Shown here: one piece after another, positions 8,018 to 16,990 of the stretch
Position numbering within the stretch: the stretch's first letter is position 1
How the letters are laid out: each line of letters begins with the position of its first letter
Assembly (NCBI GenBank): GCA_964425105.1
Contig: CAYRLE010000001.1
Coordinates: forward strand, 68,573-132,572
DNA from: S012-109 sp964425105
Lineage (GTDB): Bacteria; Pseudomonadota; Gammaproteobacteria; SZUA-140
Reading direction: 5' to 3'
DNA length: 64,000 bases
Program-made: the position numbers and the translations under genes
The notes under the pieces: model-generated
Database searches by the model: none
Seen by the model: the letters and a program-made list of their open reading frames with translations, nothing else
Told to the model about the DNA's origin: nothing

Positions 8018-8566
8018 ATGCCTTCACCCGATGAATTCGAACTGGAAGACGAGCCGCGCCTGGAAGTGGTGGCGGGGGACATCACCCGCCTCAAGGTGGA
8101 TGCCATCGTCAATGCCGCCAATCTTGGTCTGCTGGGCGGTGGCGGGGTGGATGGCGCCATCCACCGCGCAGCGGGTCCGGAACTGCTGGCGGAATGCCGC
8201 ACCCTTGGTGGTTGTCCCACCGGTGAGGCAAGGATCACGGGTGCTTACCGCCTGCCGGCGAAATATGTCATCCATACCGTCGGTCCCGTCTGGCATGGCG
8301 GCACCGAGGGGGAGCCCGAGTTGCTGGCCTCCTGCTACCGCAACTCTCTGGAACTGGCACTGCAGCATGGGGTGCGGTCTATTGCCTTTCCCGCCATCAG
8401 CTGTGGTGTCTACGGCTATCCCCTGGACGAGGCGGCACGTATCGCCGTGCAAGCAGTGCTGCGTTTCCTTGAGTGCCACGAACTGCCGGAAAAGGTCTAT
8501 CTGGTATGTCTTGGCGAGGAGGTATGCCGCGCCTATCGTCGTGCCCTGCAGCAGGCTGGGGGCTGA
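8018..8566 (+). CDS. Macrodomain protein (O-acetyl-ADP-ribose deacetylase / ADP-ribose hydrolase type)
   Basis: A 182-residue single-domain macro protein. Hallmarks are VVAGDITRLKVDAIVNAAN, the glycine-rich loop GLLGGGGVDGAIH (with the DG of MacroD enzymes) and YVIHTVGPVW, followed by the second binding loop FPAISCGVYGYP. These fit the YmdB/MacroD branch, which removes the acetyl group from O-acetyl-ADP-ribose or mono-ADP-ribose from proteins. The N-terminal 18 residues are an acidic extension before the fold. No sirtuin or ADP-ribosyltransferase gene is seen nearby. Confidence 0.9.
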   Translation: MPSPDEFELEDEPRLEVVAGDITRLKVDAIVNAANLGLLGGGGVDGAIHRAAGPELLAECRTLGGCPTGEARITGAYRLPAKYVIHTVGPVWHGGTEGEPELLASCYRNSLELALQHGVRSIAFPAISCGVYGYPLDEAARIAVQAVLRFLECHELPEKVYLVCLGEEVCRAYRRALQQAGG

Positions 8567-8572
8567 GGGGGA

Positions 8573-9436
8573 TCAGAACAAGAGACTGGCCATCTTACGC
8601 CGGTAGCTGTTGACCAGTTCGCCCTGGTTGCCGAGGATCTCAAAGGTGTCCAGCAGGCATCTGCGCCCCAGGTCGTCCTCGAAGCCGCGGTCGCGGCGCA
8701 TGATTTCCAGAAACTGCTCCATGGCGCCTTCATAGTCCTCTGCGAGTATCTTGCGCGCTCCCAACTGGTGGCGCGCCTGGAGATCGCCTGGGTCGGCGGC
8801 CACGGTTTGTTCCAGGACCGGAATCTGCGGCGCTTCCTTGGCGGTCTGGGCGAAGCGTGCCAGGGCATGCAGCGCCTTGACCTGCTGTTCCTCGCGCTGC
8901 TCGAAGGATAGGCTGTCCAGCACGGCTATGGCCTGCTGTGGGGCATCGCACTGGATCAGGAGGCGGGCCAGGTTCAGCGCCACCTCCAGGTTGCCCGGGT
9001 CCATTTGCCGGGCCTGTTCCAGCAGGGTGCGGGCCTGTTCCCTGTTGCCGGTGTCCATCGCCACCAGTGCCGCGGTGAGCAGTTTGTCTGACGCCTTCTC
9101 GATGTGGCGCTCGATGATCTCCCGTATCAGTGGCTCGGGCTGCAGGCCCATGAATTCATCCACCACTTGGCCATGGCGGAATATTTTTACCGTAGGCAGG
9201 CTGCGCACACCATACTCCTGGGCGAGTTGCGGCTCTTTGTCGGTATCCACGGTGGCGAGGATGAATTGGCCCTGATATTCCTCTGCCAGGCTGTGGAGAA
9301 TGGGCATCAGCATCTGGCATGGGGCGCACCAGGCTGCCCAGAAATCCACTACCACCGGCACCTCCCTGGAACGCGCCAGCACCACTGCGGGGAAATTCCC
9401 GGCGTCGGCCTCTACGATGTATGTATTTTCATTCAT
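8573..9436 (-). CDS. ybbN: Thioredoxin-TPR co-chaperone (CnoX/YbbN type)
   Basis: A 287-residue protein with an N-terminal thioredoxin domain (about 1-110) and C-terminal TPR-like helices (about 120-287). The active site WAAWCAPC keeps both cysteines (Cys37, Cys40), unlike E. coli YbbN where one is lost, so it may be redox-active. VRSLPTVKIFRHGQVVDEF is the conserved cis-Pro region. CnoX holds unfolding proteins and passes them to GroEL or DnaK under oxidative stress. ATG 9436 was chosen because the upstream frame is low-complexity and hydrophobic and homologues begin near it. Confidence 0.85.
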   Translation of the reverse strand: MNENTYIVEADAGNFPAVVLARSREVPVVVDFWAAWCAPCQMLMPILHSLAEEYQGQFILATVDTDKEPQLAQEYGVRSLPTVKIFRHGQVVDEFMGLQPEPLIREIIERHIEKASDKLLTAALVAMDTGNREQARTLLEQARQMDPGNLEVALNLARLLIQCDAPQQAIAVLDSLSFEQREEQQVKALHALARFAQTAKEAPQIPVLEQTVAADPGDLQARHQLGARKILAEDYEGAMEQFLEIMRRDRGFEDDLGRRCLLDTFEILGNQGELVNSYRRKMASLLF

Positions 9437-9526
9437 GGATTTATTGAGGATAAAGATAAAAGGGAAAAGATAAAAGGAGGAAACCAATAGTGTTTTCCCG
9501 TAGGGCGCTGCCCACCCTTCTACAGA

Positions 9527-10192
9527 CTACCGACCGCGGTCCGCGGGTTCCTTCCCTTCCCAGCTGCACAATTCATACAAGCCGCACTCCCTGCATTTGG
9601 GCTGGCGCGCGGTACATATCCGCCGTCCATGGAGCACCAGGGCCAGGGTGAAGGCGCGCCACTGGCGCCGCGGGATCTTGGCCATCAGTTCTTCTTCGAT
9701 GCGCTTGGGGTCGTCACTGAGGGCCAGCCCCAGGCGCCTGCTGACCCGCTTGACATGGGTGTCCACGGCGATGGCCTGTTCCCCGAAGGCGCAGGCGCGC
9801 AGCAGGTTGGCGGTCTTGCGCCCCACGCCGGGCAGCCTGGTCAGGTCCTCCAGCTTGCGGGGCACTTCGCCGCCGAAGTCTTCCAGCAGTGTGCGGCAGC
9901 AGGCGATAATTGTCTTGGCCTTGCGCTTGTAGAAGCCGGTGGAATGGATGTCCTGCTCCAGTTCGGCCAGCTTGGCCTCGGCATAGGCGCGGGCATTGCG
10001 GTATTTCCTGAACAGGCTGCGGGTCACTGCGTTGACCCGTTCATCCGTGCATTGGGTGGCAAGAATCAGGGCCACCAGCAGTTCCAGCGGCGAAGAGAAA
10101 TGCAGTTCGATGCGGGGCCGCGGGTAGAGTTGCAGCAGGCGCCGCGTGATGGCTGCGCCCCTGCTGTCAGCGTTGGGCCGTGCTCTGTTCAT
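9527..10192 (-). CDS. nth: Endonuclease III, DNA glycosylase/AP lyase
   Basis: A 221-residue HhH-GPD glycosylase that removes oxidised pyrimidines and cleaves the abasic site. The helix-hairpin-helix is LPGVGRKTANLL with the catalytic Lys (about 126), and the catalytic Asp lies in AVDTHVKRV (about 144). The C-terminus has the four-Cys iron-sulfur motif, CTARQPKCRECGLYELC, spaced C-x6-C-x2-C-x5-C. ATG 10192 is preferred over the frame's upstream start at 10210 because the usual enzyme is about 211 residues. The gene is divergent from the DUF503 gene. Confidence 0.93.
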   Translation of the reverse strand: MNRARPNADSRGAAITRRLLQLYPRPRIELHFSSPLELLVALILATQCTDERVNAVTRSLFRKYRNARAYAEAKLAELEQDIHSTGFYKRKAKTIIACCRTLLEDFGGEVPRKLEDLTRLPGVGRKTANLLRACAFGEQAIAVDTHVKRVSRRLGLALSDDPKRIEEELMAKIPRRQWRAFTLALVLHGRRICTARQPKCRECGLYELCSWEGKEPADRGR

Positions 10193-10326
10193 GGGGCGCG
10201 AACGGCGCAACGCGGTCTGGACTGGGCATTGTCGGGGAACATGGTGCGAGTATAACCTGCTGCGCAGAGGGGAGTCAGCAGTGTATGATGATGACAGGTC
10301 CCGTCTGCAGAGAGGCCATGATTGTC

Positions 10327-10626
10327 ATGAACAAGCAACCGACCGCCCATATCGCCTTTACTACCATCGAATTACTCATACCCCTGGCCGATTCCCTGAA
10401 GTCCAAACGGCGCGTGGTGAAGAGCCTCAAGGACCGCATCCGCAACCGTTTCAATGCCTCGGTGGCTGAGATCGCCTACCTGGAGGAGTGGCAGCGCAGC
10501 GTAATCGGCGTCACCATGATCGGTAATGAGCGCCGCCACCTGGAACAGGGCCACTCCGCCATCAGCCGTCTGCTGGAGGAGGTGGGCGATATCCAGCTAT
10601 TGGAGGTGCGCATGGAATGGCTGTAA
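10327..10626 (+). CDS. DUF503 family small protein (YlxP-like)
   Basis: A 99-residue protein of the DUF503 family, seen in many bacteria (YlxP in Bacillus, next to rbfA there). Matching features are TTIELLIPLADSLKSKRRVV near the start and NRFNASVAEIAYLEEWQ. The fold is a ferredoxin-like dimer in known members; function is unknown, with a suggested link to ribosome maturation. Two in-frame ATGs (10318 and 10327) follow AGAGAGG; the second has workable spacing (11 bases) whereas the first is only 2 bases away. Confidence 0.85.
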   Translation: MNKQPTAHIAFTTIELLIPLADSLKSKRRVVKSLKDRIRNRFNASVAEIAYLEEWQRSVIGVTMIGNERRHLEQGHSAISRLLEEVGDIQLLEVRMEWL

Positions 10627-10736
10627 GCAGGGCGGGGCTGAAGTAAGGTCTTACGGGAGACGCTGCCTATCCAAGCTGATATCATGGCAATGCTCGGCGA
10701 GCGAGCAGCGCGTTTCAGTCTGTGGGAGTGAAGGCA

Positions 10737-11366
10737 ATGACCCAGATCAAGGTGGTATTGTTCGACTTTGGCGGCGTCCTTGCGGACGAGGGGTTTCGTG
10801 AAGGCCTGTACGCCATTGCCAGGGACAACGGGCTGGAGCCGGAACCTTTCTACCGCGTTGCCCAGGATGTGGTCTATGAATCCGGTTTCGTCACCGGCAC
10901 CGGCACGGAAGAAAAATTCTGGCGCGATATGCGCCTGCGCTTTCCCCTGCAGGGTACGGATCAGGCCCTGAGTGCGGAGATTCTGCAGCGCTTCGTGCTG
11001 CGGCCCGGCATGGTGCGGTTGGTGGAGCAGCTGCGCGCTGCTGGCCTGCTGACCGGCCTGCTCAGTGACCAGACGCTGTGGCTGGACCGCCTCGACCGGC
11101 GTGACCATTTCTACCGCCTCTTCGACCGGCTCTACATCAGCTGTCGCCTGCGCATGGGCAAGCGTGATCCCGCCCTGTTCCGCGAAGTATTGAAAGATCT
11201 CTCTGTGCCGGGACGGCAGGTGCTCTTCATCGATGATGATGGCGCCAATGTGGCGCGGGCCTGCGAAGCCGGCATGGTGGCCTTTCGCTTCCTGGACGAG
11301 GCCTCATGCCGGCAGCGCCTGGCTGAGTTGCTGGGCGAGGATGTCCTTGCCGCGGGCGCCTCATGA
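10737..11366 (+). CDS. HAD-superfamily phosphatase (YihX-like)
   Basis: A 209-residue HAD hydrolase, subfamily IA. Motif I is VVLFDFGGVL (the DxG form seen in YihX-type enzymes, where the second Asp is Gly), motif II is GLLSDQT, motif III Lys is in RMGKRDPALFREVL, and motif IV is VLFIDDDGANV. Residues 15-85 form the helical cap. It probably dephosphorylates a sugar phosphate or related metabolite. ATG 10737 has GGGAG nine bases upstream. Its stop overlaps the Nudix start by four bases (ATGA), so the two are coupled. Confidence 0.85.
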   Translation: MTQIKVVLFDFGGVLADEGFREGLYAIARDNGLEPEPFYRVAQDVVYESGFVTGTGTEEKFWRDMRLRFPLQGTDQALSAEILQRFVLRPGMVRLVEQLRAAGLLTGLLSDQTLWLDRLDRRDHFYRLFDRLYISCRLRMGKRDPALFREVLKDLSVPGRQVLFIDDDGANVARACEAGMVAFRFLDEASCRQRLAELLGEDVLAAGAS

Positions 11367-11788
11367 AGCAACCACTGTTGTCTGCAGGCGTTATCATCGT
11401 CAACCTGGAGCAGGGGGAGCCTCGTTATCTACTGCTGCGGGCCTACCAGCACTGGGATTTCCCCAAGGGCCTGGTGGAGGCGGGGGAGGACCCTCTGCAG
11501 GCGGCGATCCGCGAGGTCGAGGAGGAAACCACCATTCGCCAGCTGGATTTCAGCTGGGGCATGGATTACCGCGAGACACCCCCTTACGGGCGCGGCAAGA
11601 TTGCCCGTTATTATCTGGCCCGCACTTCTCAGAGCGCGGTGGAACTGCCAGTCAGTCCTGAACTGGGGCGCCCGGAACACGATGAATACCGCTGGCTCGA
11701 TTATCAGGCGGCGCGCCGGCTGCTCAATGAACGCCTCCGTCCCATACTCGATTGGGCGCGGGAGAAGGTGCAGGATAAGAAGCTTTGA
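11363..11788 (+). CDS. Nudix hydrolase, diadenosine-tetraphosphatase-like
   Basis: A 141-residue Nudix enzyme. The Nudix box runs GLVEAGEDPLQAAIREVEEE and ends TTI, so the usual Gly that follows the EE pair is replaced by Thr; all metal-binding Glu residues are kept. The context YQHWDFPKG ahead of the box is typical of bis(5'-nucleosyl)-tetraphosphatases and RppH-like enzymes. It overlaps the phosphatase gene upstream by four bases (ATGA), which suggests joint turnover of nucleotide metabolites. Confidence 0.88.
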   Translation: MKQPLLSAGVIIVNLEQGEPRYLLLRAYQHWDFPKGLVEAGEDPLQAAIREVEEETTIRQLDFSWGMDYRETPPYGRGKIARYYLARTSQSAVELPVSPELGRPEHDEYRWLDYQAARRLLNERLRPILDWAREKVQDKKL

Positions 11789-11839
11789 GGAGGTGCATGA
11801 GTAAGCAGTAACCGTTATAGGCAGAAAGAGGGGCCGGCA

Positions 11840-12475
11840 ATGACATCATTTACAATCTATAGCTTGACCAATCATGAGCTCATGCCACTGGAGAAGGTGT
11901 TTGAAAAACCTCTTGTCGAAAAAATAGACACGATTATTGCCGAGCGCCCCATTGATGACATGGGACATGCAGGGGCAGCCAAGCAGCACGACCAGCAGCA
12001 CCTGGCAGAAGAGGCCTATCAGGCCATTCAGAAATTGCCCATCAGTTCGGCGGTTCTGTTGGCTGAACAGGTAATGTCTTCACCGGTAGTGACTTTGACG
12101 CCTGAAGCGAGTATCACTGAAGCATTGAGGCAATTCCAGCTGAACGCATTTCGACATGTCCCGGTTGTCTCATCAGCAGGCAGGCTGGTGGGCATTGTTT
12201 CTGATCGAGATATATTGCGATACCTGGCCGGTCTGACCAAGAGCTACCAGCGGCAGGTCCCGCAAACAAGCAACTCACGTGTCGATCAGTTAATGACGCC
12301 GCGGGTGCTGGCGGCAAGTGTGGATACCGATGTACGCTATATTGCCCGTTTGTTTGTCGAACAGCGTGTCGGGGCATTGCCGGTCACAAAAGAGGGTGAC
12401 TTGCAAGGGATCATTACCCGCAGCGACGTGCTGGGTGCGGTCATGCGGCATTACTCACTGGAGTTATGGGCATAG
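11840..12475 (+). CDS. Tandem CBS-domain protein
   Basis: A 211-residue cytosolic protein. Residues 1-70 are a polar, His/Gln-rich leader (GAAKQHDQQHLAEEAYQ) of unknown role. A CBS pair fills the rest: VMSSPVVTLTPEASITEAL to LVGIVSDRDILRYL, and QLMTPRVLAASVDTDVRYIA to LQGIITRSDVLGAV. CBS pairs bind adenosine nucleotides and regulate enzymes or channels; no partner domain is fused here. The start ATG follows AGAGGGG. Codon use is less G/C-biased than in its neighbours. Confidence 0.85.
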   Translation: MTSFTIYSLTNHELMPLEKVFEKPLVEKIDTIIAERPIDDMGHAGAAKQHDQQHLAEEAYQAIQKLPISSAVLLAEQVMSSPVVTLTPEASITEALRQFQLNAFRHVPVVSSAGRLVGIVSDRDILRYLAGLTKSYQRQVPQTSNSRVDQLMTPRVLAASVDTDVRYIARLFVEQRVGALPVTKEGDLQGIITRSDVLGAVMRHYSLELWA

Positions 12476-12588
12476 TATATTTCTGTACCGTTGAGGGCTA
12501 TCACTAGGGAACCTCTGACCAATTCATGAACCGGTGTCTGGCGGCAAACCCCCGGCTCTTGCGACATCCACGAGTACTGAGGTATTTC

Positions 12589-13272
12589 ATGATGAGAGAG
12601 AATATCGCGCATTCCGGGGCTTGGGGGCTTGTTGCAATCATGGTCGTGGTGGCTTCCTGGCTGTTCTACCATTACTTCGCCCCCAAAACATGGCGCGAGT
12701 GGGCAAGCGCTGGCCTGGTGCAGGCATTCATTATTTCCTTGTATGCAGAGATGTATGGTTTTCCACTCACCATTTATCTGCTCGCGCGTTTTTCCGGTCT
12801 GGACCGTTACAATCTCAATGCCAATCTCTGGTCCTCATTGATCGGTATGGGTGAGACAGGGATGTTTGTCTCGATGCTGCTGGGCTACGCGCTATTGTTT
12901 GTCGGCATCGGCTTGTTCATCCAAGGCTGGCGTGAACTCTATCGTGCACGCCAGCAGAAGCAACTTGCAACAAGCGGTTTGTACGGCCTGGTGAGACATC
13001 CTCAGTATACCGGTCTGTTCATCGGACTCTTTGGCGAAGGGGTCGTGCATTGGCCTACACTGTTCTCGGTGGGCTTGTTTCCCATCATCGTAGTGGCCTA
13101 TGTTTTGCTGGCGCGCAGTGAGGAAAAGCGCATGCTTGAACAATTCACAGAGGAATATCGCGCCTATCAGCAGCGGGTGCCGATGTTTTTACCGCACAAG
13201 GGACAATGGCGGCAGCTCCTGGAGCAGTCCAATAAAAAGGAGGAGGACAAGGATGGACCACCTCGTCGCTGA
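12589..13272 (+). CDS. Isoprenylcysteine carboxyl methyltransferase-like membrane protein
   Basis: A 227-residue membrane protein with about five helices and the C-terminal SAM-binding region of the ICMT/PEMT family: SGLYGLVRHPQYTGLFI, then EEKRMLEQFTEEYRAYQQRV and a final Pro-rich MFLP. Bacterial members methylate lipids or unknown small substrates at the inner membrane; true prenyl-protein methylation is not expected. ATG 12589 has GAGG eight bases ahead; the frame extends to 12526. It follows the CBS gene by 113 bases, and the last residues are very acidic and basic (KKEEDKDG). Confidence 0.75.
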   Translation: MMRENIAHSGAWGLVAIMVVVASWLFYHYFAPKTWREWASAGLVQAFIISLYAEMYGFPLTIYLLARFSGLDRYNLNANLWSSLIGMGETGMFVSMLLGYALLFVGIGLFIQGWRELYRARQQKQLATSGLYGLVRHPQYTGLFIGLFGEGVVHWPTLFSVGLFPIIVVAYVLLARSEEKRMLEQFTEEYRAYQQRVPMFLPHKGQWRQLLEQSNKKEEDKDGPPRR

Positions 13273-13315
13273 TGATAGTGCAAGAACGTAGCAGACTGCC
13301 TCTGGCGACAGAGCC

Positions 13316-14452
13316 TCAGTGGTCGCTCCCATAGCCCGTTAACTCCACATAACCCCGCCCCTTCACCACTTTGCCGCCATGATTGCCCCGGATTGTCACC
13401 GCACCTTCCCAGTAACGCACCCTGGTATCCAATTCCTGATTTTCCAGCAGGGGGGCGATTTCCAGTTCCAGATTCCGCCGGGGAACAGTGAGACGCCAAC
13501 GCAGCGGGTAACTGACGCCGCGTGGGCTGCGCCAGTAAGCCAAGGTGGTGAGGGTGACATCCTCCTGCTTCAGGTGCAGGGGGGCGCCGTGCGTGTCGAT
13601 GAGGGTTCCGCTGCTGGCGGGATCGGCACTGCCATCTTTTCTCCGTAAGCGGTAGAACATGAGATCGTGGCCATCGTCCAGCTGCAGGGCGAACCAGTCC
13701 CAGCCCACCTGGCCGGGGGCCAGGGCGGCGCTGCTCCATTCCCGGTCCAGCCAACTCAGGCCGCTCACCTGCCGGCTGTTGCCGGCGATGGTGAGGGTGC
13801 CGCTGGTGGTGAGGCGCGGCTGGGAATAATAATAGGAGGCATGGCCAGGGAGGGCGCTCTTGCGGCTCAAGCCCTGATCACCTTGCAGGACGATGGGCTT
13901 GGCCGGGACAAGGCGCAGATCGATGGCGAATCCACCCTCGGCCGCGTGCAGTGTCCAGCCCTGGTCGTCGCCAGTGATGCGCCAGTCTTCCAGCCAGATC
14001 TGCAAGGGTTGCAGCCGGGCCCCGGCCAGGCCTGCGGCGCCGCGGGCGAAGCGCTCGAAGAAGTGAAAACGCTGCTGCTGTCCGTCGCTGATGGCAAAGT
14101 GCGCCATGTAGAGTTGATTGGTGGCCCAGGCCGAGCGGCGTTGTAACTCATGGGGGCTGAGGGCGATGCGGAAGATCACCAGCTGATAGCCATAGCGCTG
14201 CCCTTGTTCATCGCCCAGGTTGCCGGTGAAGTACCACCATTCACTGCGGTAGCGGGGGTGGGCGCCATGGTCCGCCGGGAAGTGAAAGTGGCGGGGGGCG
14301 AGCACTTTGGGAAACGCCGGATCGACTGTTCCCCCCAGTGCCGTGAACAGTGGGGATTGCTGCTGCGGGCCAGCTTGCTGTTGCGGATCCGTGGCGTCGC
14401 AGGCTGCCAAGCTTGTCAGCAGGAGCAGGGCGGGCAGCAGGGAGCGCGCCAT
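13316..14452 (-). CDS. attH: AttH/CrtC-family lipocalin-like lipoprotein
   Basis: A 378-residue lipoprotein: signal peptide MARSLLPALLLLTSLAAC with the lipidated Cys at 18, then a duplicated lipocalin-like barrel typical of AttH and carotenoid hydratase-like proteins. Signatures are YRSEWWYFTGNL, GLSWLDREWSSAAL and FALQLDDGHDLMFYRLR. It is the third gene of a minus-strand operon after an ABC ATPase and an FtsX-like permease (3 bases separate it from the permease stop). The same set in other bacteria (AttEFGH type) is linked to export or to resistance to membrane-active compounds. Probably sits on the periplasmic side of a membrane. Confidence 0.85.
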   Translation of the reverse strand: MARSLLPALLLLTSLAACDATDPQQQAGPQQQSPLFTALGGTVDPAFPKVLAPRHFHFPADHGAHPRYRSEWWYFTGNLGDEQGQRYGYQLVIFRIALSPHELQRRSAWATNQLYMAHFAISDGQQQRFHFFERFARGAAGLAGARLQPLQIWLEDWRITGDDQGWTLHAAEGGFAIDLRLVPAKPIVLQGDQGLSRKSALPGHASYYYSQPRLTTSGTLTIAGNSRQVSGLSWLDREWSSAALAPGQVGWDWFALQLDDGHDLMFYRLRRKDGSADPASSGTLIDTHGAPLHLKQEDVTLTTLAYWRSPRGVSYPLRWRLTVPRRNLELEIAPLLENQELDTRVRYWEGAVTIRGNHGGKVVKGRGYVELTGYGSDH

Positions 14453-14455
14453 GGG

Positions 14456-16990
14456 CTATTCCTCCCGCAGATCCCGCGCCGGTGGGAAGCGGGACAGGCG
14501 CCAGGCCGGATAGAGGGCCGCCAGCAGGGCTGCGAGTAGAGCCAGCAACAGGGCGCCGGCCAGGGTCTCTGCCGAGACTTGGCTGCTCATGGTCCAGCCG
14601 AAGGCGCGCCGGTTGATGACGTGAATCAGCAGCCAGGACAACAGCAGGCCGGCGGGCAGAGACAGCAGGCCCGCCAGCAAGCCCATGAAACCCGTCTGCA
14701 CCAGCACCATCCTGATGATTTCCCCAGGCGTGGCGCCAGCGGCGCGCAGAACGGCGGTCTCCCGGCGGCGTTCCAGCTGCAGCGCCAGCAGGGCGCCGAG
14801 TACTGCCAGGAAGGCCACCGCCACGGCCAGCAGGCGCAAGATCCGGGTGATGGCAAAGGTGCGGTCGAAAATGGACAGGGAGTGTTCACGGATTTCACGG
14901 TTGGAGCGGACAGTTACTGCCTGTCCGCGCCTTGCCGCCAGCTTTCTCACTTCCTCCATGACTGTCGTCAACTCGGCACGGTCCTCGAGATAGAGCCCCA
15001 GTCCCCCCGTGCCGCGGTCTCGGAAGTGCTGCTCATAGAGCGCGCGTTCCATGAGCACCTGTCCCTGGGGGGCGGCATAGTCGTAATAGACACCCAGGAT
15101 GGAGAACGACTGTTCACCGTGGTCGGTGGGCAGGACCATGGCGTCGCCGGGGCCGAGGCCACGTTGCAAGGAGAGGGGCTCGGAGATCAAAACTCCGGCG
15201 CCGGCCAGGAAGTCCTGCCACAGGCCCGGCCGCGCCGTCTTCAGGGCATAGCGGGGCTGCAGGCCGGGGGACAGGCCGAGGGCGAAGAGCTGCGTCAACT
15301 CTCCTTCCCTCTCCAGCATCACACGGCGGCCTCTGGAATGGGCCCGCAGCTGCGGCAGGGAGAGTATGTCCGCCATGAGCGAGGGGTTCAGGGCGCCATG
15401 GGCACGGCCCGATCCGAGGGCGGGTGCCGAGACATAGATGTCCGCATGGAGGGTGTCTTCCAGCCATTGGATCACGCTGCTGCGAAAGCTGCCGATCATG
15501 GTGCCGACACCCACGGTGGCCGCCAGGGCCAGCATCAATGCCGCTACGGCTATGCCGGTGCGGCTCAAGCCGGCATCCACGCCGCGGATGGCGAGCCGGT
15601 CGAGAACCTTGGTGAAAGGAACAAGCCGCTGTTGGGCAAGGGCGGCAGCACTTTTCCCTGTCAGCCAGGGGACGAGCAGGGCGAGCCCCACCATGATGGA
15701 GAACAGGGCGGCAAAGCCGGCGGCCAGGCTGGGACCGGCGAGGCCCAGCAGGGCTGCGCCTGCCGCTATCATAGTGCAGCCGCCCATCGCCAGGCGGGCG
15801 GCAAGCCGCTGGCTGCCGGATTCAAGCTGCGAACGCTGCAGGGCTTGGCGCGGGCGGCTGGCGCTGGCCTCCAGCGCGGCAGGCAGGGTGGCCAGGAGGG
15901 TGCCGCCCAGGCCCAGCAGGGCCGCCTTGAGCAGAGTGAGGGCTCCCAGGTGCAATTGATTCACGGTGACTTGAAAGTAGAGGTCATTGATGGTGCGGCT
16001 GATGAGTTGCACCAGCCCTTCAGCCAGCAGGATGCCGAGTCCCAACCCCAGCAGGGTGGCCGCTGCGCCCAGCAGCAGGCCTTCGGCCAGCAGCAGCCGG
16101 AACAACTCCCGGCGGGTAACGCCCAGCAGGCGCAGGATGCCCAGCTGGCGGCGGCGTTGCAGCACCAGGAAGCTCATGGTGTTGTAGATCAGGAACATGC
16201 CCACCAGCAGCGCCAGCAGACTCATGGCAGTCAGGTTGGTATGGAAGGCCTGGCTCATCTGTAACTGGACCGTGCCGCGGGAGGCTGCTGTCACTAGCCG
16301 CGCAGAATCCGGCAGCAGGGCACGGATTTCTGCCAGGCGCCGTTTCCCGGCGGCGCCCGTCGGCAGTTTCAGGTCGATGCGGGAGAGGACGCCAAGCTGG
16401 GCGGAGATTTCCTGGGCAGTGGCGATGTCCATCACCATGAGGCCATCGAGAGCGGCCTGAGGTTCGCCAGTCAGCAGGCCCGCCAGCACCAGTTGCTGCT
16501 TGCGGCCCGCCACTTGCACCTCGAAGCGGTCGCCGGGCGTGATGCCGAGACGCGCAGCCGTGGAGGCCGTCAGCAAGACGCTGTCGCTGCGGGTCAGCAG
16601 CCTGACGAGGGTTTCCCTGCCCTGGAGCCCGAGGCCTGGATACATGCCGGGGCGGGCCAGTGGATCGATGCCCAGGAGATGCAGGACTTCCCCCTTGCTG
16701 CGGCCATAGGCCTCCACCACGGGGGCGCTGTCGCGCAGCCCCAGCTGCAGACGCAGCTTGAGATAGAGTCCCTCTTCCAGTCCGCCCGGCGTGGCGACAA
16801 TCTGATGGCTGGCCGCCCCGTTGACGGTCGCCATGGAGAGGCGGAAGGCGTGCGCGGCGCTTTCATTGGCAAGGTCCACCGCCGTGACCATGGCCACTCC
16901 CAGGGTGATGCCCAGCAATGCCAGCATCAGCTGCCAGGGATGGTGGCGCAGGAAGCGCAGGCCCGCGCGCTGCAGAATGGCGGATCTCAT
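14456..16990 (-). CDS. FtsX-like ABC transporter permease (duplicated)
   Basis: An 844-residue permease with two FtsX/MacB-type halves. There is an N-terminal helix (LMLALLGITLGVAMVTAV), a large periplasmic domain (about 45-250), three helices (about 255-395), a linker with further helices, a second periplasmic domain (about 500-700) and three more helices ending LAALYPAWRLSRFPP. The IRMVLVQTGFMGLLAG and RRELFRLLLAEGLLLG segments are the conserved cytoplasmic-loop motifs. This is the AttF/AttG arrangement in one chain. It overlaps the ATPase gene by four bases (ATGA). A lipoprotein- or peptide-handling mechanotransmission role is likely. Confidence 0.87.
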   Translation of the reverse strand: MRSAILQRAGLRFLRHHPWQLMLALLGITLGVAMVTAVDLANESAAHAFRLSMATVNGAASHQIVATPGGLEEGLYLKLRLQLGLRDSAPVVEAYGRSKGEVLHLLGIDPLARPGMYPGLGLQGRETLVRLLTRSDSVLLTASTAARLGITPGDRFEVQVAGRKQQLVLAGLLTGEPQAALDGLMVMDIATAQEISAQLGVLSRIDLKLPTGAAGKRRLAEIRALLPDSARLVTAASRGTVQLQMSQAFHTNLTAMSLLALLVGMFLIYNTMSFLVLQRRRQLGILRLLGVTRRELFRLLLAEGLLLGAAATLLGLGLGILLAEGLVQLISRTINDLYFQVTVNQLHLGALTLLKAALLGLGGTLLATLPAALEASASRPRQALQRSQLESGSQRLAARLAMGGCTMIAAGAALLGLAGPSLAAGFAALFSIMVGLALLVPWLTGKSAAALAQQRLVPFTKVLDRLAIRGVDAGLSRTGIAVAALMLALAATVGVGTMIGSFRSSVIQWLEDTLHADIYVSAPALGSGRAHGALNPSLMADILSLPQLRAHSRGRRVMLEREGELTQLFALGLSPGLQPRYALKTARPGLWQDFLAGAGVLISEPLSLQRGLGPGDAMVLPTDHGEQSFSILGVYYDYAAPQGQVLMERALYEQHFRDRGTGGLGLYLEDRAELTTVMEEVRKLAARRGQAVTVRSNREIREHSLSIFDRTFAITRILRLLAVAVAFLAVLGALLALQLERRRETAVLRAAGATPGEIIRMVLVQTGFMGLLAGLLSLPAGLLLSWLLIHVINRRAFGWTMSSQVSAETLAGALLLALLAALLAALYPAWRLSRFPPARDLREE

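Noticed and set aside
14579..16264. 561-codon plus-strand open frame opposite the FtsX permease gene
   Set aside because: Low-complexity Gln/Gly/Arg composition typical of antisense to a G/C-rich gene; the opposite strand has a complete permease.
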